Source of the DNA: Whitmania pigra
Taxonomy: Eukaryota > Annelida > Clitellata > Hirudinida > Haemopidae
Assembly (NCBI GenBank): GCA_021613335.1
Contig: JAJTWR010000431.1
Location: forward strand, 1,860,001 to 1,924,000
Reading direction: 5' to 3'
DNA length: 64,000 nt
The notes below the pieces were generated by a model. That model was not told the DNA's origin, made no database searches, and worked only from the letters and a program-made list of their open reading frames with translations. Below are positions 17,710 to 26,860 of this stretch, in pieces. Numbering within the stretch: position 1 is the first letter of the stretch; the number at the start of each line of letters is the position of its first letter. Made by a program: the position numbers and the translations under genes.

Positions 17710-17733
17710 TGAACTCCGATGCTGTGGAGTTCA
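17710..17733 (+). terminator. Stem-loop after the M16 peptidase gene
   Basis: An 8-bp perfect stem (TGAACTCC / GGAGTTCA) with an 8-nt loop begins 11 bp after the stop codon. There is no strong T-run behind it, so it may be a weak or Rho-assisted terminator. Confidence 0.4.
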
Positions 17734-17860
17734 ACTGCTTCAAGTATTCATCGGAAATATTGCGCTGATTTTTCCTCATGCTCTCACTTGCAGCCTAGCG
17801 GGAGAAAAGCGCAGAAAATCACCCCGAGCGAGTGGCGCGATTCGCCCGCGGCGAGGGCGA

Positions 17861-18379
17861 ATGCTTTATACTCGTTCGATGCTTTGCCTCCTCACGACGG
17901 TACTGCTCCTCGCTGCGGACGGCGGCGGAACAGACGCCGGAACCTGGTGGGCCCCGCATCGCACGCCCTTCAAAGGGTCAGAGGCACCCGCGTCTGCACC
18001 AGCCGCAGCGCCGCCCAAGGCGCCATTAGAAAAGCCCACGAAACAGGAAAGCAGCAGCTTCGTCACTTTCGACGGCCAAAATCGCTTCGATGGCGGCTTC
18101 ACCGACGAACTCACCCTCGAAGTCGGCGGCTGCGCCTACGTGGCTTTTCCGCGACGGGTGGTGAGCATCGTCTGCGACGACCCGTTCATCCGCCTCGAAG
18201 CCGAGGACCGCGCCTTTCGCATCGAAGCACTCGCCGTGGGCACCACCGCCTGCGGAATCTGGTTCAGCCCCAAGGAACCGGCCGGTCGCTACATCCGCAT
18301 CGAAGTGACCCGCGCGACGCGCGACGGCGGTACCGGCGAGTGCATCTGGCCGTCAGCGCGTCCGACGCAGAGCGACTGA
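17861..18379 (+). CDS. Exported hypothetical protein
   Basis: 172 residues with an N-terminal hydrophobic signal (MLCLLTTVLLLAADGG), a Pro/Ala/Lys-rich linker and a C-terminal beta-rich domain from about residue 68. The GGCAYVAFPRRVVSIVCDDPFIRLE and ALAVGTTACGIWF segments resemble the small beta domain at the N-terminus of pilus/secretin-associated proteins, but the match is only suggestive. Three cysteines in the domain could form disulfides. GAGG is 4-5 nt before the ATG. The last 27 bp overlap the convergent MFS gene. Confidence 0.6.
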   Translation: MLYTRSMLCLLTTVLLLAADGGGTDAGTWWAPHRTPFKGSEAPASAPAAAPPKAPLEKPTKQESSSFVTFDGQNRFDGGFTDELTLEVGGCAYVAFPRRVVSIVCDDPFIRLEAEDRAFRIEALAVGTTACGIWFSPKEPAGRYIRIEVTRATRDGGTGECIWPSARPTQSD

Positions 18380-19945
18380 CGGAAGCCAGAAGGTGAGCAG
18401 CAGCGCGAGGAGCGTCACCACGAGGCAGCTCACGAAGACCGAGCGCATCGCCTCGGTGTAGCCCTGCTGGACGACCGCGTGGATGGCGGCATCCCGCGTC
18501 GGCGACGGAGCGCGCTTCGCGAGCGAGTCTTCGCGGTTCGTCGGCAGCTCGAAGCTCTCGCGGAGTAGCGCCACTTCTGCCGGTGCGGCCTGCGCAATCG
18601 CCCGGTCTGCGGCGCCGGTGAGCGTCGACGCGAACACGAGCCCCGAGAGGGCGATGCCCATCGTCGAGCCCACTTGGCGAGCGAATGTCGTCACCGAGGT
18701 GATGACGCCCATGCGGTTCGGCGCCACCGCGTTTTGAATCGCCACCATGTAGAGGGGGATGTTGGGGCCGAGCCCAAGGCCGATGAAGAAGAGCTTGATG
18801 TACACTTCGTACTTCGTGGACGTGGGGCTCAGGGTGAGCGCCATGACGATGAGCGCGATGGTGAGGAGGGTGTTCGCCACCAGCATCATCGGTTTGTACT
18901 TGAGCACCCGCGAGAGGATTTGCCCGGAGCTGATGTTGCCGAGGAAAATCCCGAGCACGAGCGGCGTCAGCACGGCTCCACCCTCGGTGGCGTTCGCGGC
19001 GAGCACGTGGTGGACGAACAGCGGCATGTAGATAATCGGCGAGAGGAAAACGCCCCCGAGCAGAAACAGCACGATGCTGCCGAGGCTCACCGTCGGGATG
19101 CGAAAGAGGCTCAGGTCGATGAGCGGGTCTTCCGTGCGGTTCTCCCAGCGGATGAAAAACACGATGGCGATACCCGCGAAGGCAAGCGCTCCGACCGGGC
19201 CTGCGACCGAACCGCCGTGCTCAAGCATTGAGAAGGTGATGAGGAGCGGAACCACCGCGCAGGCGAGGAGGAGCGCCCCCACGATATCGAGGCGGCGCCG
19301 CTCTTTGGAAGGGCGCGCGAGCGTTCCCGGGAGCTTCACCACGATGAGCACGAGCGCGACGAACCCTACCGGCAGGTTCACCATGAAGACCCAGTGCCAG
19401 CCGAACTCGTCGGTGATGAGGCCGCCGAGGAGCGGCCCCACGAGGGAGGCCACGCCATACACGCCTCCGAAGAGCCCACTGTAGCGGCCGCGCTCCGCCG
19501 GTACGAAGAGGTCGGCGATCATGGTGAAGACGCTCGTGAAGATGCTGGCCGAGCCGATGCCCTGGAGTCCGCGCGTCACAATCAACTGCGGGCCGGTCTG
19601 GGCGAGGGCGCAGAGCACCGAAGACATGATGAAGATGATGGTCCCGCCGAGGAGCACCGGCTTGCGGCCGTAGGTGTCGGCGAGCTTCCCGTAGATGGGG
19701 ACAAAAAGCGTCGAGGTGACGAGGTAGGAGGTCGTCACCCAGGCATATTGGCTGGGGCCGATGCCGAGAGCGCTGACGATGCTGGGACCAGCCGCGGCGA
19801 CGATGGTCTGGTCCAACGCCGCGAGAAACATCACGGTCATGAGGCCAACGATGATGCCGGCGCGACTCTCGGGTACCGGTGTCGCAGGCGGCGCCCCCGG
19901 TAGGGGAGAAGCAGACACATTGCTCGACAGGTTTGGACTTTCCAA
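18353..19945 (-). CDS. MFS exporter of the DHA2 (EmrB/QacA) type
   Basis: 530 residues with about 14 predicted membrane helices. The start of helix 1 (LMTVMFLAALDQTIVAAAGPSI) carries the DHA2 motif D1, loop 2-3 has GKLADTYGRKPVLLGG (motif A), and helix 5 has the motif C-like GVYGVASLVGPLLGG. Such transporters export drugs or lipophilic compounds using the proton gradient. The apparent start is TTG at 19945; no better-placed ATG precedes the first helix. It is divergent from the manA operon, with about 145 bp between. Confidence 0.9.
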   Translation of the reverse strand: MESPNLSSNVSASPLPGAPPATPVPESRAGIIVGLMTVMFLAALDQTIVAAAGPSIVSALGIGPSQYAWVTTSYLVTSTLFVPIYGKLADTYGRKPVLLGGTIIFIMSSVLCALAQTGPQLIVTRGLQGIGSASIFTSVFTMIADLFVPAERGRYSGLFGGVYGVASLVGPLLGGLITDEFGWHWVFMVNLPVGFVALVLIVVKLPGTLARPSKERRRLDIVGALLLACAVVPLLITFSMLEHGGSVAGPVGALAFAGIAIVFFIRWENRTEDPLIDLSLFRIPTVSLGSIVLFLLGGVFLSPIIYMPLFVHHVLAANATEGGAVLTPLVLGIFLGNISSGQILSRVLKYKPMMLVANTLLTIALIVMALTLSPTSTKYEVYIKLFFIGLGLGPNIPLYMVAIQNAVAPNRMGVITSVTTFARQVGSTMGIALSGLVFASTLTGAADRAIAQAAPAEVALLRESFELPTNREDSLAKRAPSPTRDAAIHAVVQQGYTEAMRSVFVSCLVVTLLALLLTFWLPSVALRRTR

Positions 19946-20045
19946 GGTTGGACCTAGCAGGATGCAGCTACGGTGGATGCGCGTAAACGCATGCCCCGAC
20001 CTACTGACGAGTACGCCAATCCCTCCGAGTCCACAACGGCCAATT

Positions 20046-20060
20046 CGAACTGTGCGTTCG
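20046..20060. promoter_or_regulatory. Small inverted repeat in the MFS/manA divergent spacer
   Basis: CGAAC-TGTGC-GTTCG lies about 30-45 bp before the manA start and about 100 bp before the exporter start. A TTGACG immediately follows at 20071. It could be an operator for either gene; no regulator is adjacent. Confidence 0.25.
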
Positions 20061-20091
20061 GGGAGCGGACTTGACGCAAGAAGTATCCTAT

Positions 20092-21240
20092 ATGCAGAGG
20101 CCCATGCTCCTCATCGAGGGCGTCCCGCGCGAGTACGCGTGGGGTAGCCAGACCGCACTACCTGAACTCATCGGTGTGGCGCCGACGGGTCGGCCGTTGG
20201 CTGAACTCTGGTACGGCGCACATGTGAGCGGTCCCTCGCGCGTCCGCGGCAACCCGGATGCGACCCTCGACGAACTCATCGCTCATTCCCCGGCGGAATT
20301 CCTCGGCCCGGCAGCGGAGCGCTTCGGTCCGACGCTGCCGTTTCTCGTGAAGCTGATTGCCGCCGAGGAACCGCTCTCTTTGCAGCTGCACCCGACCCGC
20401 GACCAGGCGCTCGCGGGCTTCGCCGCCGAGGAGGTTCGCGGCCTCGCCCTCGACGCCCCGGAGCGGCATTTCCGCGACCCGCACGCCAAGCCCGAAGTCA
20501 TCTGCGCCGTCACCCGCTTCGAGGCGCTGGTCGGCTTGCGAGAACCGTCCGAGACGCGCGCCCTCGTCGAGGCGCTGCGGATTCCGCTTCCGGCGGTGGA
20601 CGAGGGCCTTCGACCCTGCATTGAGGCGATTCTGCGGCTTTCGCGCACCGACACCCAGTGGCTCGTCGATGCGGTGCAGACTGCCGAATTTCCGCCAGAC
20701 CAAGCGCGACTCGCGGAGTGGCTTCACGGACTTGCCGCCCGCTACCCCGACGACCCCGGCGTACTCGTCGCCTTGCTCATGAACTACGTGTCGCTAGAGC
20801 CGGGCGAAGCGATGGCGATTCTCCCCGGGGAACTGCACGCTTACTTGGGCGGCGTCGGCGTCGAAGCCATGGGGAACTCCGACAACGTACTCCGCGCTGG
20901 CCTCACCCCCAAGCACATCGACCGGGAGACCTTCCTCGGCCTGTTCGACCCGGCGCCGCGGTTGCCGCACATCTTCCGGCCGGAAGGCGGCACCATGGTC
21001 TGCGCCACCGGCGAAGCAGAGTTCGAGCTGTCTCGCCATACCCTCGCGGGCGAAACCCACACCCTAACCCGACGCGGCCCGGAACTCATTCTTCTGCTGG
21101 AGGGGGAAGGAGACGTGATGAGCGAGCGCGGCGAGAAGCAGCACCTTCGCCCCGGCGACGCGCTCTTCGCGGCCGCCGCCGACGGCACACTCACCCTGAC
21201 CGGCAGAGGACTCATCTTTCGGGTACAGGTGGGACCCTGA
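20092..21240 (+). CDS. manA: Mannose-6-phosphate isomerase, class I
   Basis: About 382 residues. The family starts with a YAWGS motif (VPREYAWGSQTALPEL); zinc and substrate residues are in LSLQLHPT, HAKPEVICAV and GELHAYLGG, followed by MGNSDNVLRAGLTPKHID, which is diagnostic of type I enzymes. It interconverts mannose-6-P and fructose-6-P, feeding GDP-mannose for polysaccharides. Three in-frame starts exist (TTG 20071, ATG 20092, ATG 20104, the last with AGAGG 3-4 nt upstream); I chose 20092. Its stop codon overlaps the start of the next gene by one base. Confidence 0.92.
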   Translation: MQRPMLLIEGVPREYAWGSQTALPELIGVAPTGRPLAELWYGAHVSGPSRVRGNPDATLDELIAHSPAEFLGPAAERFGPTLPFLVKLIAAEEPLSLQLHPTRDQALAGFAAEEVRGLALDAPERHFRDPHAKPEVICAVTRFEALVGLREPSETRALVEALRIPLPAVDEGLRPCIEAILRLSRTDTQWLVDAVQTAEFPPDQARLAEWLHGLAARYPDDPGVLVALLMNYVSLEPGEAMAILPGELHAYLGGVGVEAMGNSDNVLRAGLTPKHIDRETFLGLFDPAPRLPHIFRPEGGTMVCATGEAEFELSRHTLAGETHTLTRRGPELILLLEGEGDVMSERGEKQHLRPGDALFAAAADGTLTLTGRGLIFRVQVGP

Positions 21241-22148
21241 TGCGACTTGCGCACTTCTCCGACCTCCACTTCACCGATATGCCGTTAGCTGAGGGCTTCG
21301 AGCTAAAGCGCCTCGGCGCGCTGGGAAGCTACATCGGTCACCGGCGGATACTCCGGTTTGGCAAGGTCGACTCCCAAGTGCAGGCGCTGCTCACCGACGT
21401 TGGCCAAGTAGCCCCCGACCACATCCTTTGCACTGGCGACCTCACCGGCGTCGCAAGCGAGAGCGAATTCGCACGGGCAGAGCGGGCGCTGTCGCCGCTC
21501 CTCGCGACGCCGCAGCGCTTCACCTGCCTTCTGGGCAACCACGACGTCTACACTGCGGCAACGGAGGGCCGCTTCGAGCGCGTCGTCGGCATGGCAACCT
21601 TTCCTCGAACTCCGGTCGAAGTAAAAGACGTGGGCGAGCACGTCACCCTCGTGGGTGTGCGCTCCTGCCGACCGACGAGGCTCTTTGACTCGTCGGGGCT
21701 CGTCGGCAAACACGCGCTCAAAGCATTGCGGGCTGTCCTGCATGAGGAGCGGCTCAAGGAGCGCTTCGTGATTGTTGCGATTCACTACGGAGTCATGCGC
21801 CACGATGGCACGCCGGATTCGCCCTCGCACGGGTTGCGTGACGTCGCTGAATTTCTTGCGGTGCTCGACGATCCATCGGCCTCGGTCGACCTACTGGTGC
21901 ACGGACACTTGCACCGGCCCTTCATCGCTCGCACTGCCCGGCATTGGGTGGTCAACGCCGGGAGCACCACCGACCTCGCCGTGCCCTGCGGCTATTTTGT
22001 GTACGACATCGACCCGCGCGAGCGGAAGGTCCGCCTACTGCGCCGCGTCTGGCGCGACGGGGCCTTCGAAGCGGCGCCGGACGATCAGCTCTCGTGCACC
22101 ATGCGCACCCGCTCGCTTCTCCCCCGGGCCGCTCCGCATGTCGGCTGA
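21240..22148 (+). CDS. Metallophosphoesterase
   Basis: 302 residues with the five calcineurin-like motifs in order: FSDLHFTD at the N-terminus, CTGDLTG, LLGNHD, VAIHYG and VHGHLH. The dimetal centre is complete, so it is probably an active phosphohydrolase; the substrate cannot be read from sequence (nucleotide or lipid A-type substrates occur in this superfamily). The ATG overlaps the manA stop (TGATG), and the 3' end overlaps prmA by 11 bp, so the three genes form a translationally coupled operon. Confidence 0.88.
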   Translation: MRLAHFSDLHFTDMPLAEGFELKRLGALGSYIGHRRILRFGKVDSQVQALLTDVGQVAPDHILCTGDLTGVASESEFARAERALSPLLATPQRFTCLLGNHDVYTAATEGRFERVVGMATFPRTPVEVKDVGEHVTLVGVRSCRPTRLFDSSGLVGKHALKALRAVLHEERLKERFVIVAIHYGVMRHDGTPDSPSHGLRDVAEFLAVLDDPSASVDLLVHGHLHRPFIARTARHWVVNAGSTTDLAVPCGYFVYDIDPRERKVRLLRRVWRDGAFEAAPDDQLSCTMRTRSLLPRAAPHVG

Positions 22149-23010
22149 AAGTTGGACGAGCCTCACCGTGGAGCTTCCGCTCGCGCACCTAGAGGCGGCG
22201 ACGGAACTCCTCTTTGCCAAGGGCGCGCAGGGGGTCGAAGTGCGCGACGGCGAGCTCATGCTCTCGCCGGGAATTCGCGGGCCGAAACCTGGCGAGGCTC
22301 TCATCATCGCCTCCTTCGCACGCCGCAAAGAGGCCGACCGCGCGGCAATAGCGCTGAAGGCGATAGCTGCACGAGCCCGCCTGCGCCTTGCTGCTATCGC
22401 GAACCAGGACTGGAGCCGCGCCTGGCGAAAGCGCATTCGCCCGACGCTCGTCGGTCGCCTGTGGGTGGGTCCGCCGTGGCGCGCCTCGCCGCGCGGGAAG
22501 GTGCGTATCGCGATTGAACCGAAGATGGCCTTCGGCACCGGCGACCACCCGACGACATCGCTGTGCCTTGCGGCGGTCGACGAATTCTTTGCGGAGCACC
22601 CCGGCGCGTCGATGCTCGACGTGGGCACCGGCAGCGGGGTGCTCGCGCTCGCGGCGCGAAAGCTCGGGGCCGGACGGACGCTCGGCGTCGATATCGACCC
22701 CATCGCCGTGGAGCAGGCCCAGGAGAATGCCCTCGCGAACGAAGTCCACGGAGTGCGCTTTTCGAGGACACCGCTGCGGCGCCTCACCGGCAGCTACGAC
22801 CTCGTCGTGGCGAACATCCTCGCCAACACCCTCGTGGAGGCGGCGCCGCTCCTCGCGCGGCGCACCCGGCGGCGCCTCGTGTTGGCCGGTGTCCTCCAGC
22901 ACCAACTTGCGGAGGTGGTCCCGGCCTTCGAGCGTTGGAAGCTGAAGTTGCTCGCGACGCCGACCGTCGGCGAATGGGTCCGCATCGACTTTGCAGCTCC
23001 AAAGCGCTGA
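22138..23010 (+). CDS. prmA: Ribosomal protein L11 methyltransferase PrmA
   Basis: 290 residues. The N-terminal substrate-binding domain (WTSLTVELPLAHLEAATELLF) is followed by the linker motif QDWSRAWRKRIRPTLVGRLWVGPPW and the SAM-binding domain with FGTGDHPTTSLCL, LDVGTGSGVLALAARKLGA and the catalytic-region VVANILANTL. It methylates ribosomal protein L11 in related bacteria. The ATG at 22138 lies inside the end of the phosphoesterase gene. It is last in the manA operon. Confidence 0.9.
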   Translation: MSAESWTSLTVELPLAHLEAATELLFAKGAQGVEVRDGELMLSPGIRGPKPGEALIIASFARRKEADRAAIALKAIAARARLRLAAIANQDWSRAWRKRIRPTLVGRLWVGPPWRASPRGKVRIAIEPKMAFGTGDHPTTSLCLAAVDEFFAEHPGASMLDVGTGSGVLALAARKLGAGRTLGVDIDPIAVEQAQENALANEVHGVRFSRTPLRRLTGSYDLVVANILANTLVEAAPLLARRTRRRLVLAGVLQHQLAEVVPAFERWKLKLLATPTVGEWVRIDFAAPKR

Positions 23011-23323
23011 GCCGCCATACACCTACATCCCGTAGTGCGCTATGCACCCATGCTTCTGACAGCAAAAGCAGCGCTTTGCACCCGCGTTATGGTGTTCCTA
23101 CGGGTGGGCTCGTGAGATAGTTGGGATTCAGATGGAAAACGGCGCTGGCTCACTCAAGGTTGTACTGGGACCAAGAGCCAATTCGTATTTCCTTGAATCG
23201 AGTCCCCACCATCGAACGAGATTTGTGGGGCACAATTCTTCGACCGTGACAGAAGAATTGTATACTTCAAAAAGGAATTTCTGAGCATTGGTGGCGCCGA
23301 AACCACATAAGGGAATGGATGAG
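23011..23323. other. Intergenic region with an unsupported 50-codon frame
   Basis: About 310 bp of lower GC between prmA and the RDD gene. One ATG frame (23132-23284, 50 codons) runs through it with no good ribosome site and no recognised motif; it more likely holds the promoter and leader of the RDD operon. Confidence 0.35.
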
Positions 23324-23863
23324 ATGCCAGAGACGACTCCGTCGGCTCTCCGACGCCCATTGCCGATGGATCGCCGCCAGCTCGACATCCCCCCGCCCGC
23401 GATAACGGCGCCGCTCGAAGCGCTGTATCCCGAGGCCGACGACACGGTCTACGCCGCCCCGCCGAGCCTGCTGCGACGCTGCTCGGCGACCCTCATCGAC
23501 CTCCTCATCTGTGCGGTGATTGCGGCGGGGCTCGTTCTCGCCTTTCAGCGCGGCGGCCTCAAGCTAGCTATCCCCTGGTTTCCATTGCTGATTTTGTGGG
23601 CCGTCCTCATCGCCGCCCAAGCGGGAACTTCCGCGAGGCTCCTCGCCGGTCGCAGCATCGGGCGCCGCCTCACGGGGCTGCACATTGTCGACAAAGAAGG
23701 GCGAGTGCCCAGCCCAGGCCGCCTCATTGCCCGCTCCCTTTTGAGCCTCTTGTCGGTGGCCTTGTTTGGCGCCGGGTTGTGGATCGTCCTCTTCGACCGC
23801 CGGGGCCGTTCGCTCCACGACCTGCTGACCGGTACGTTCCTCATCCAGAAGAGCCCAGGCTGA
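23324..23863 (+). CDS. RDD-family membrane protein
   Basis: About 179 residues. The RDD domain starts with LLRRCSATLIDLLICAVIAAGLVL (Arg and Asp in helix 1), continues with a second helix (LILWAVLIAAQAG) and the GRSIGRRLTGLHIVDKEG motif, and ends with the third helix and RRGRSLHDLLTGTFLI. The function of the family is poorly known; some members are linked to ion transport. The ATG at 23324 has AAGGGA 9 nt upstream, better than the ATG at 23315 or the TTG at 23288. The next gene starts 3 bp after its stop. Confidence 0.8.
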   Translation: MPETTPSALRRPLPMDRRQLDIPPPAITAPLEALYPEADDTVYAAPPSLLRRCSATLIDLLICAVIAAGLVLAFQRGGLKLAIPWFPLLILWAVLIAAQAGTSARLLAGRSIGRRLTGLHIVDKEGRVPSPGRLIARSLLSLLSVALFGAGLWIVLFDRRGRSLHDLLTGTFLIQKSPG

Positions 23864-23866
23864 CCC

Positions 23867-26860
23867 GTGGCCCAACGACTCGCACAGCATCTGCTGACCA
23901 AAGGGATAATCGGCTCTACCGATGTCGATGAAGCGCTCATCCGCATGGCCTCGCGGGGTGGGAGCATCGATACGGCGCTCCTCGAATCGGGCAAGGTCAC
24001 CGAGTCACAGGTGCTGCGCGCACTCGCGGAGGTGAGCGGGCTTCGCTATGTGAATCTCGCGGACTTCGAGCCAAACCTCGCCGCAGAGTCGCTCCTCTCC
24101 GAGAAAATCTCCCGCCAGCTCGGGATTGTCCCGCTGTCCACCGTCGGCAAGTTCCTGCACATCGCGAGCATCTTCCCGATACCGGCCTCGGAGCTGCGCG
24201 ACTTGGGCTACCACCTCGGCCGACGCCTCACGCTCTGGGTGGCGGTGGAGTTTCGGATTCGCGAGTGGCAGTCGGCGATTTACCGAACGCCGTTGGAGCC
24301 CCGATTTGTTTCGCTGCTCGATCGCCTCGACCCCAGCATGCAGCTCGAAGCGGTGCCGCCAGAGACCACCACGCTCTACGGCATGCACCAGCCCGACGGC
24401 TTCGTCGGGGAGAGTGATGCACCGGGAAAGACTTCATCGTTCCGGGTGTCCGCAGAGAATACCAAGCACCGTGCGCCGCCGGTCTTCATAGGCGGTAGTG
24501 AGGAAGCGACCCCGCCGCTCTCGGCGGATCGCATGGCGGAAGAAGCGCTGAACGCCACCTCCAAAATCACCCAACAGACCAGCGACCAGGAACCGCGGTT
24601 CTCGCCGCCGATACTCACCACATCGCCGCCGGTGTCGGCGCCGATGCCCATGAGGTCCGCACCGCTGCCGCAGCTACCGCGAGATGCAATGCCGGTCCCG
24701 AGCGAAGCTGAGGGAGCGCCGACGACCAAGACGTCGCCACCGCTCCAGGCGACGCCTTCCCCGCCGCGCCTCTCGACGACCTCTCCGCCGATGCGTGCGA
24801 CACAGGAACTCACCACGGCGAAGCCGGAACTGTCGCCGCCGATTCCCGTGTCGTTCGAAGCGCCGGTTCCTCCGATGCTGCAGGAGTCTGCCGCTCCCGT
24901 GCCACCGGACCCGCATCCCCCGCTGGCGCCCGCACCGCAGACCTCGCCGCCGATTCCGATTTCCTTCGGGGATTCGCCATTCCCAGACGCAGCCCCCGGC
25001 ACCTCGCCGCCAGTCTCCTTGTCCCTCAGCGAAGCGCCGGAGCCCCAAGAGCCGCCGACGTTCACCAGATCGCTGCCGGTTCCCATCACCTTTGGCGATT
25101 CGCCGGGAGCTCCGATTCCGAAGTTCGGAGTGCCGCCGGTCCCGGAGCCGAGCGGACGCACCGCCATCTTGGGGGCGCCGAAAAATCTTCCGCAGCACGG
25201 CGCGACCAACCTCGGCGACTTGCAAGACAGCAGCATCACGCCGCCGTTGATGTTGCGCTCGCAACTCTCGATACCGCCGCCGCGGACTTCCGAGAACTCC
25301 AGCGAGTTCGACTTCTCCGACGTGGCCCAGGCCATCCTCGACATGCAGACTGTCCAGAGCGATTCCGCACCGAGCGAGGTGCCAGCCTGGACGCTCGCCG
25401 AGGCGCGGGCGGAGCTGCAGCGCACCATGTCCGATCGCCGGGCGCTCATCTCCACCATCCTCTCGTTTGGGCGCCGCACGTTCGACGCGGTCGCAGCCTT
25501 CGCGGTGGTCCGCGGCACGGCTGTCGGCTGGGACGCACGCGGCGAATTGAGCCCAGACGTGCTGCGCACCGCGGCCATCCCGCTCGACGTCCCGTCGGCG
25601 TTTCGCACAGTAGCCGTCACCCGCGGCAGCTACGTCGGCCCGGTACCAGACGACCAATGGACGAGCCAATATCTCGCCGGCATGGGTCGTCAGCCGCGAC
25701 AGATTTTCCTCTGGCCGGTCGAAATCAAGAATCGCCTCGTCGCCTTCATTTACGGGGATTGCCGCGACCGCGAACCGGTCCAGCGAGACTTGGCCGACTT
25801 CGTGTTGTTCTGCCTGGAGTTGCCCCAAGTGCTCGGCGCCTTCCTCATCAACCGGAAAAAGCCGGACTCCATCCCAGCGGCGAAAGACACCGCGCCGGTT
25901 CCGGCGACAGCGCCGGTGCCTGCGCTGACTCAGAGGTCCGGCTTCCGCTCATCGAGAACCGATGCGGACCTGGTGGCGAATTCCTCCAACATCCGGCGCT
26001 CCGACGCGCAGCGCTGGTTTGAGGGACTCATCGAACTCTTGGTGGCGGCGGACCCGGTCCAGCGCGCCATTGCCCGGGTGCAGCTGTTGAAGACGCCCGT
26101 CGCGTCGGCGCAAGCGCTCTGCACGGCGTTCCCCGGGCCGACCGGTTGGGCGCGCCTGCCGGTGAGCGAAATCCCGACCCCGGACGAACTCGGCCCCATC
26201 CCCGGGGTGCTCGCACGTATCGGCGAGCCCGCCTGTCGCCCACTCACCCGGCTGTTGACCCACGAGGATTCGACTATCCGCTACTTCGCGCTGCTCACCG
26301 CCGCGAATATGCCCTTCCCGGAAGTGGTGCCCGGCATTTACCAGTCGCTCTTCGACCCGGACCCCGACGTCAGCTCCGCCGCCCGCGCGGCGGCGACCGC
26401 ACTCAAGAGTCTCCCGGCGCTGAAGAATTGCTTGCCGGCGCTGCGCAGCGAATTGAAAGGTGGCGACCGCACGGCGACCGGTCTTGCGGCGCGTGCGCTC
26501 GGGGCTATTCACGATCGCGAGAGCGTCGACCGACTCATCGAGATGCTCTCCGACAACGACTCGCTCGTCGTCCAAGCGGCCGTCGACGCACTGCAAGAAC
26601 TCTCCCGAGCGAGCTTCGGGTGGGATCGCAATGCCTGGGAAGGCTGGTGGGAAAAGGCGCGCCATCAGCGCCGCGTCGAGTGGCTCGTCGAGTCGCTGGC
26701 AACCGAAGCCTACGAGGCGCGCCTTGCGGCAATCGCCGAACTCTCGAAAGCCTTCTCCGACAACATGGGCTATTTCGCCGATGCCTCGCTCGACGAGCGC
26801 ATCGCCGCTGCGCTGCGCTGGAAAGACGCCGTGGCCGCGCACCCAGAGATTGAATTGTAG
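23867..26860 (+). CDS. GspE N-terminal domain / Pro-rich / HEAT-repeat protein
   Basis: 997 residues, GTG start 3 bp after the RDD gene. Residues about 1-150 resemble the MshEN/GspE N-terminal domain (LLTKGIIGSTDVDEALIRMASRGGSIDTALLESG..., then the YVNLADFEPN strand), which binds c-di-GMP in some type II secretion and pilus ATPases. Residues about 165-480 are Pro/Ser/Thr-rich with a repeated TSPPIPISFGDSP-like unit. A GAF-like region (about 500-670) follows, then HEAT-like helical repeats to the end (e.g. VPGIYQSLFDPDPDVSSAARAAATALKS). There is no ATPase domain, so it is not a secretion motor; it may be a regulatory or scaffold protein. Overlaps the convergent gene by 91 bp. Confidence 0.75.
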   Translation: MAQRLAQHLLTKGIIGSTDVDEALIRMASRGGSIDTALLESGKVTESQVLRALAEVSGLRYVNLADFEPNLAAESLLSEKISRQLGIVPLSTVGKFLHIASIFPIPASELRDLGYHLGRRLTLWVAVEFRIREWQSAIYRTPLEPRFVSLLDRLDPSMQLEAVPPETTTLYGMHQPDGFVGESDAPGKTSSFRVSAENTKHRAPPVFIGGSEEATPPLSADRMAEEALNATSKITQQTSDQEPRFSPPILTTSPPVSAPMPMRSAPLPQLPRDAMPVPSEAEGAPTTKTSPPLQATPSPPRLSTTSPPMRATQELTTAKPELSPPIPVSFEAPVPPMLQESAAPVPPDPHPPLAPAPQTSPPIPISFGDSPFPDAAPGTSPPVSLSLSEAPEPQEPPTFTRSLPVPITFGDSPGAPIPKFGVPPVPEPSGRTAILGAPKNLPQHGATNLGDLQDSSITPPLMLRSQLSIPPPRTSENSSEFDFSDVAQAILDMQTVQSDSAPSEVPAWTLAEARAELQRTMSDRRALISTILSFGRRTFDAVAAFAVVRGTAVGWDARGELSPDVLRTAAIPLDVPSAFRTVAVTRGSYVGPVPDDQWTSQYLAGMGRQPRQIFLWPVEIKNRLVAFIYGDCRDREPVQRDLADFVLFCLELPQVLGAFLINRKKPDSIPAAKDTAPVPATAPVPALTQRSGFRSSRTDADLVANSSNIRRSDAQRWFEGLIELLVAADPVQRAIARVQLLKTPVASAQALCTAFPGPTGWARLPVSEIPTPDELGPIPGVLARIGEPACRPLTRLLTHEDSTIRYFALLTAANMPFPEVVPGIYQSLFDPDPDVSSAARAAATALKSLPALKNCLPALRSELKGGDRTATGLAARALGAIHDRESVDRLIEMLSDNDSLVVQAAVDALQELSRASFGWDRNAWEGWWEKARHQRRVEWLVESLATEAYEARLAAIAELSKAFSDNMGYFADASLDERIAAALRWKDAVAAHPEIEL

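Noticed and set aside
23132..23284. 50-codon open frame upstream of the RDD gene
   Set aside because: No ribosome site, no motif and no coding-like composition; kept only as a remark in the intergenic entry.
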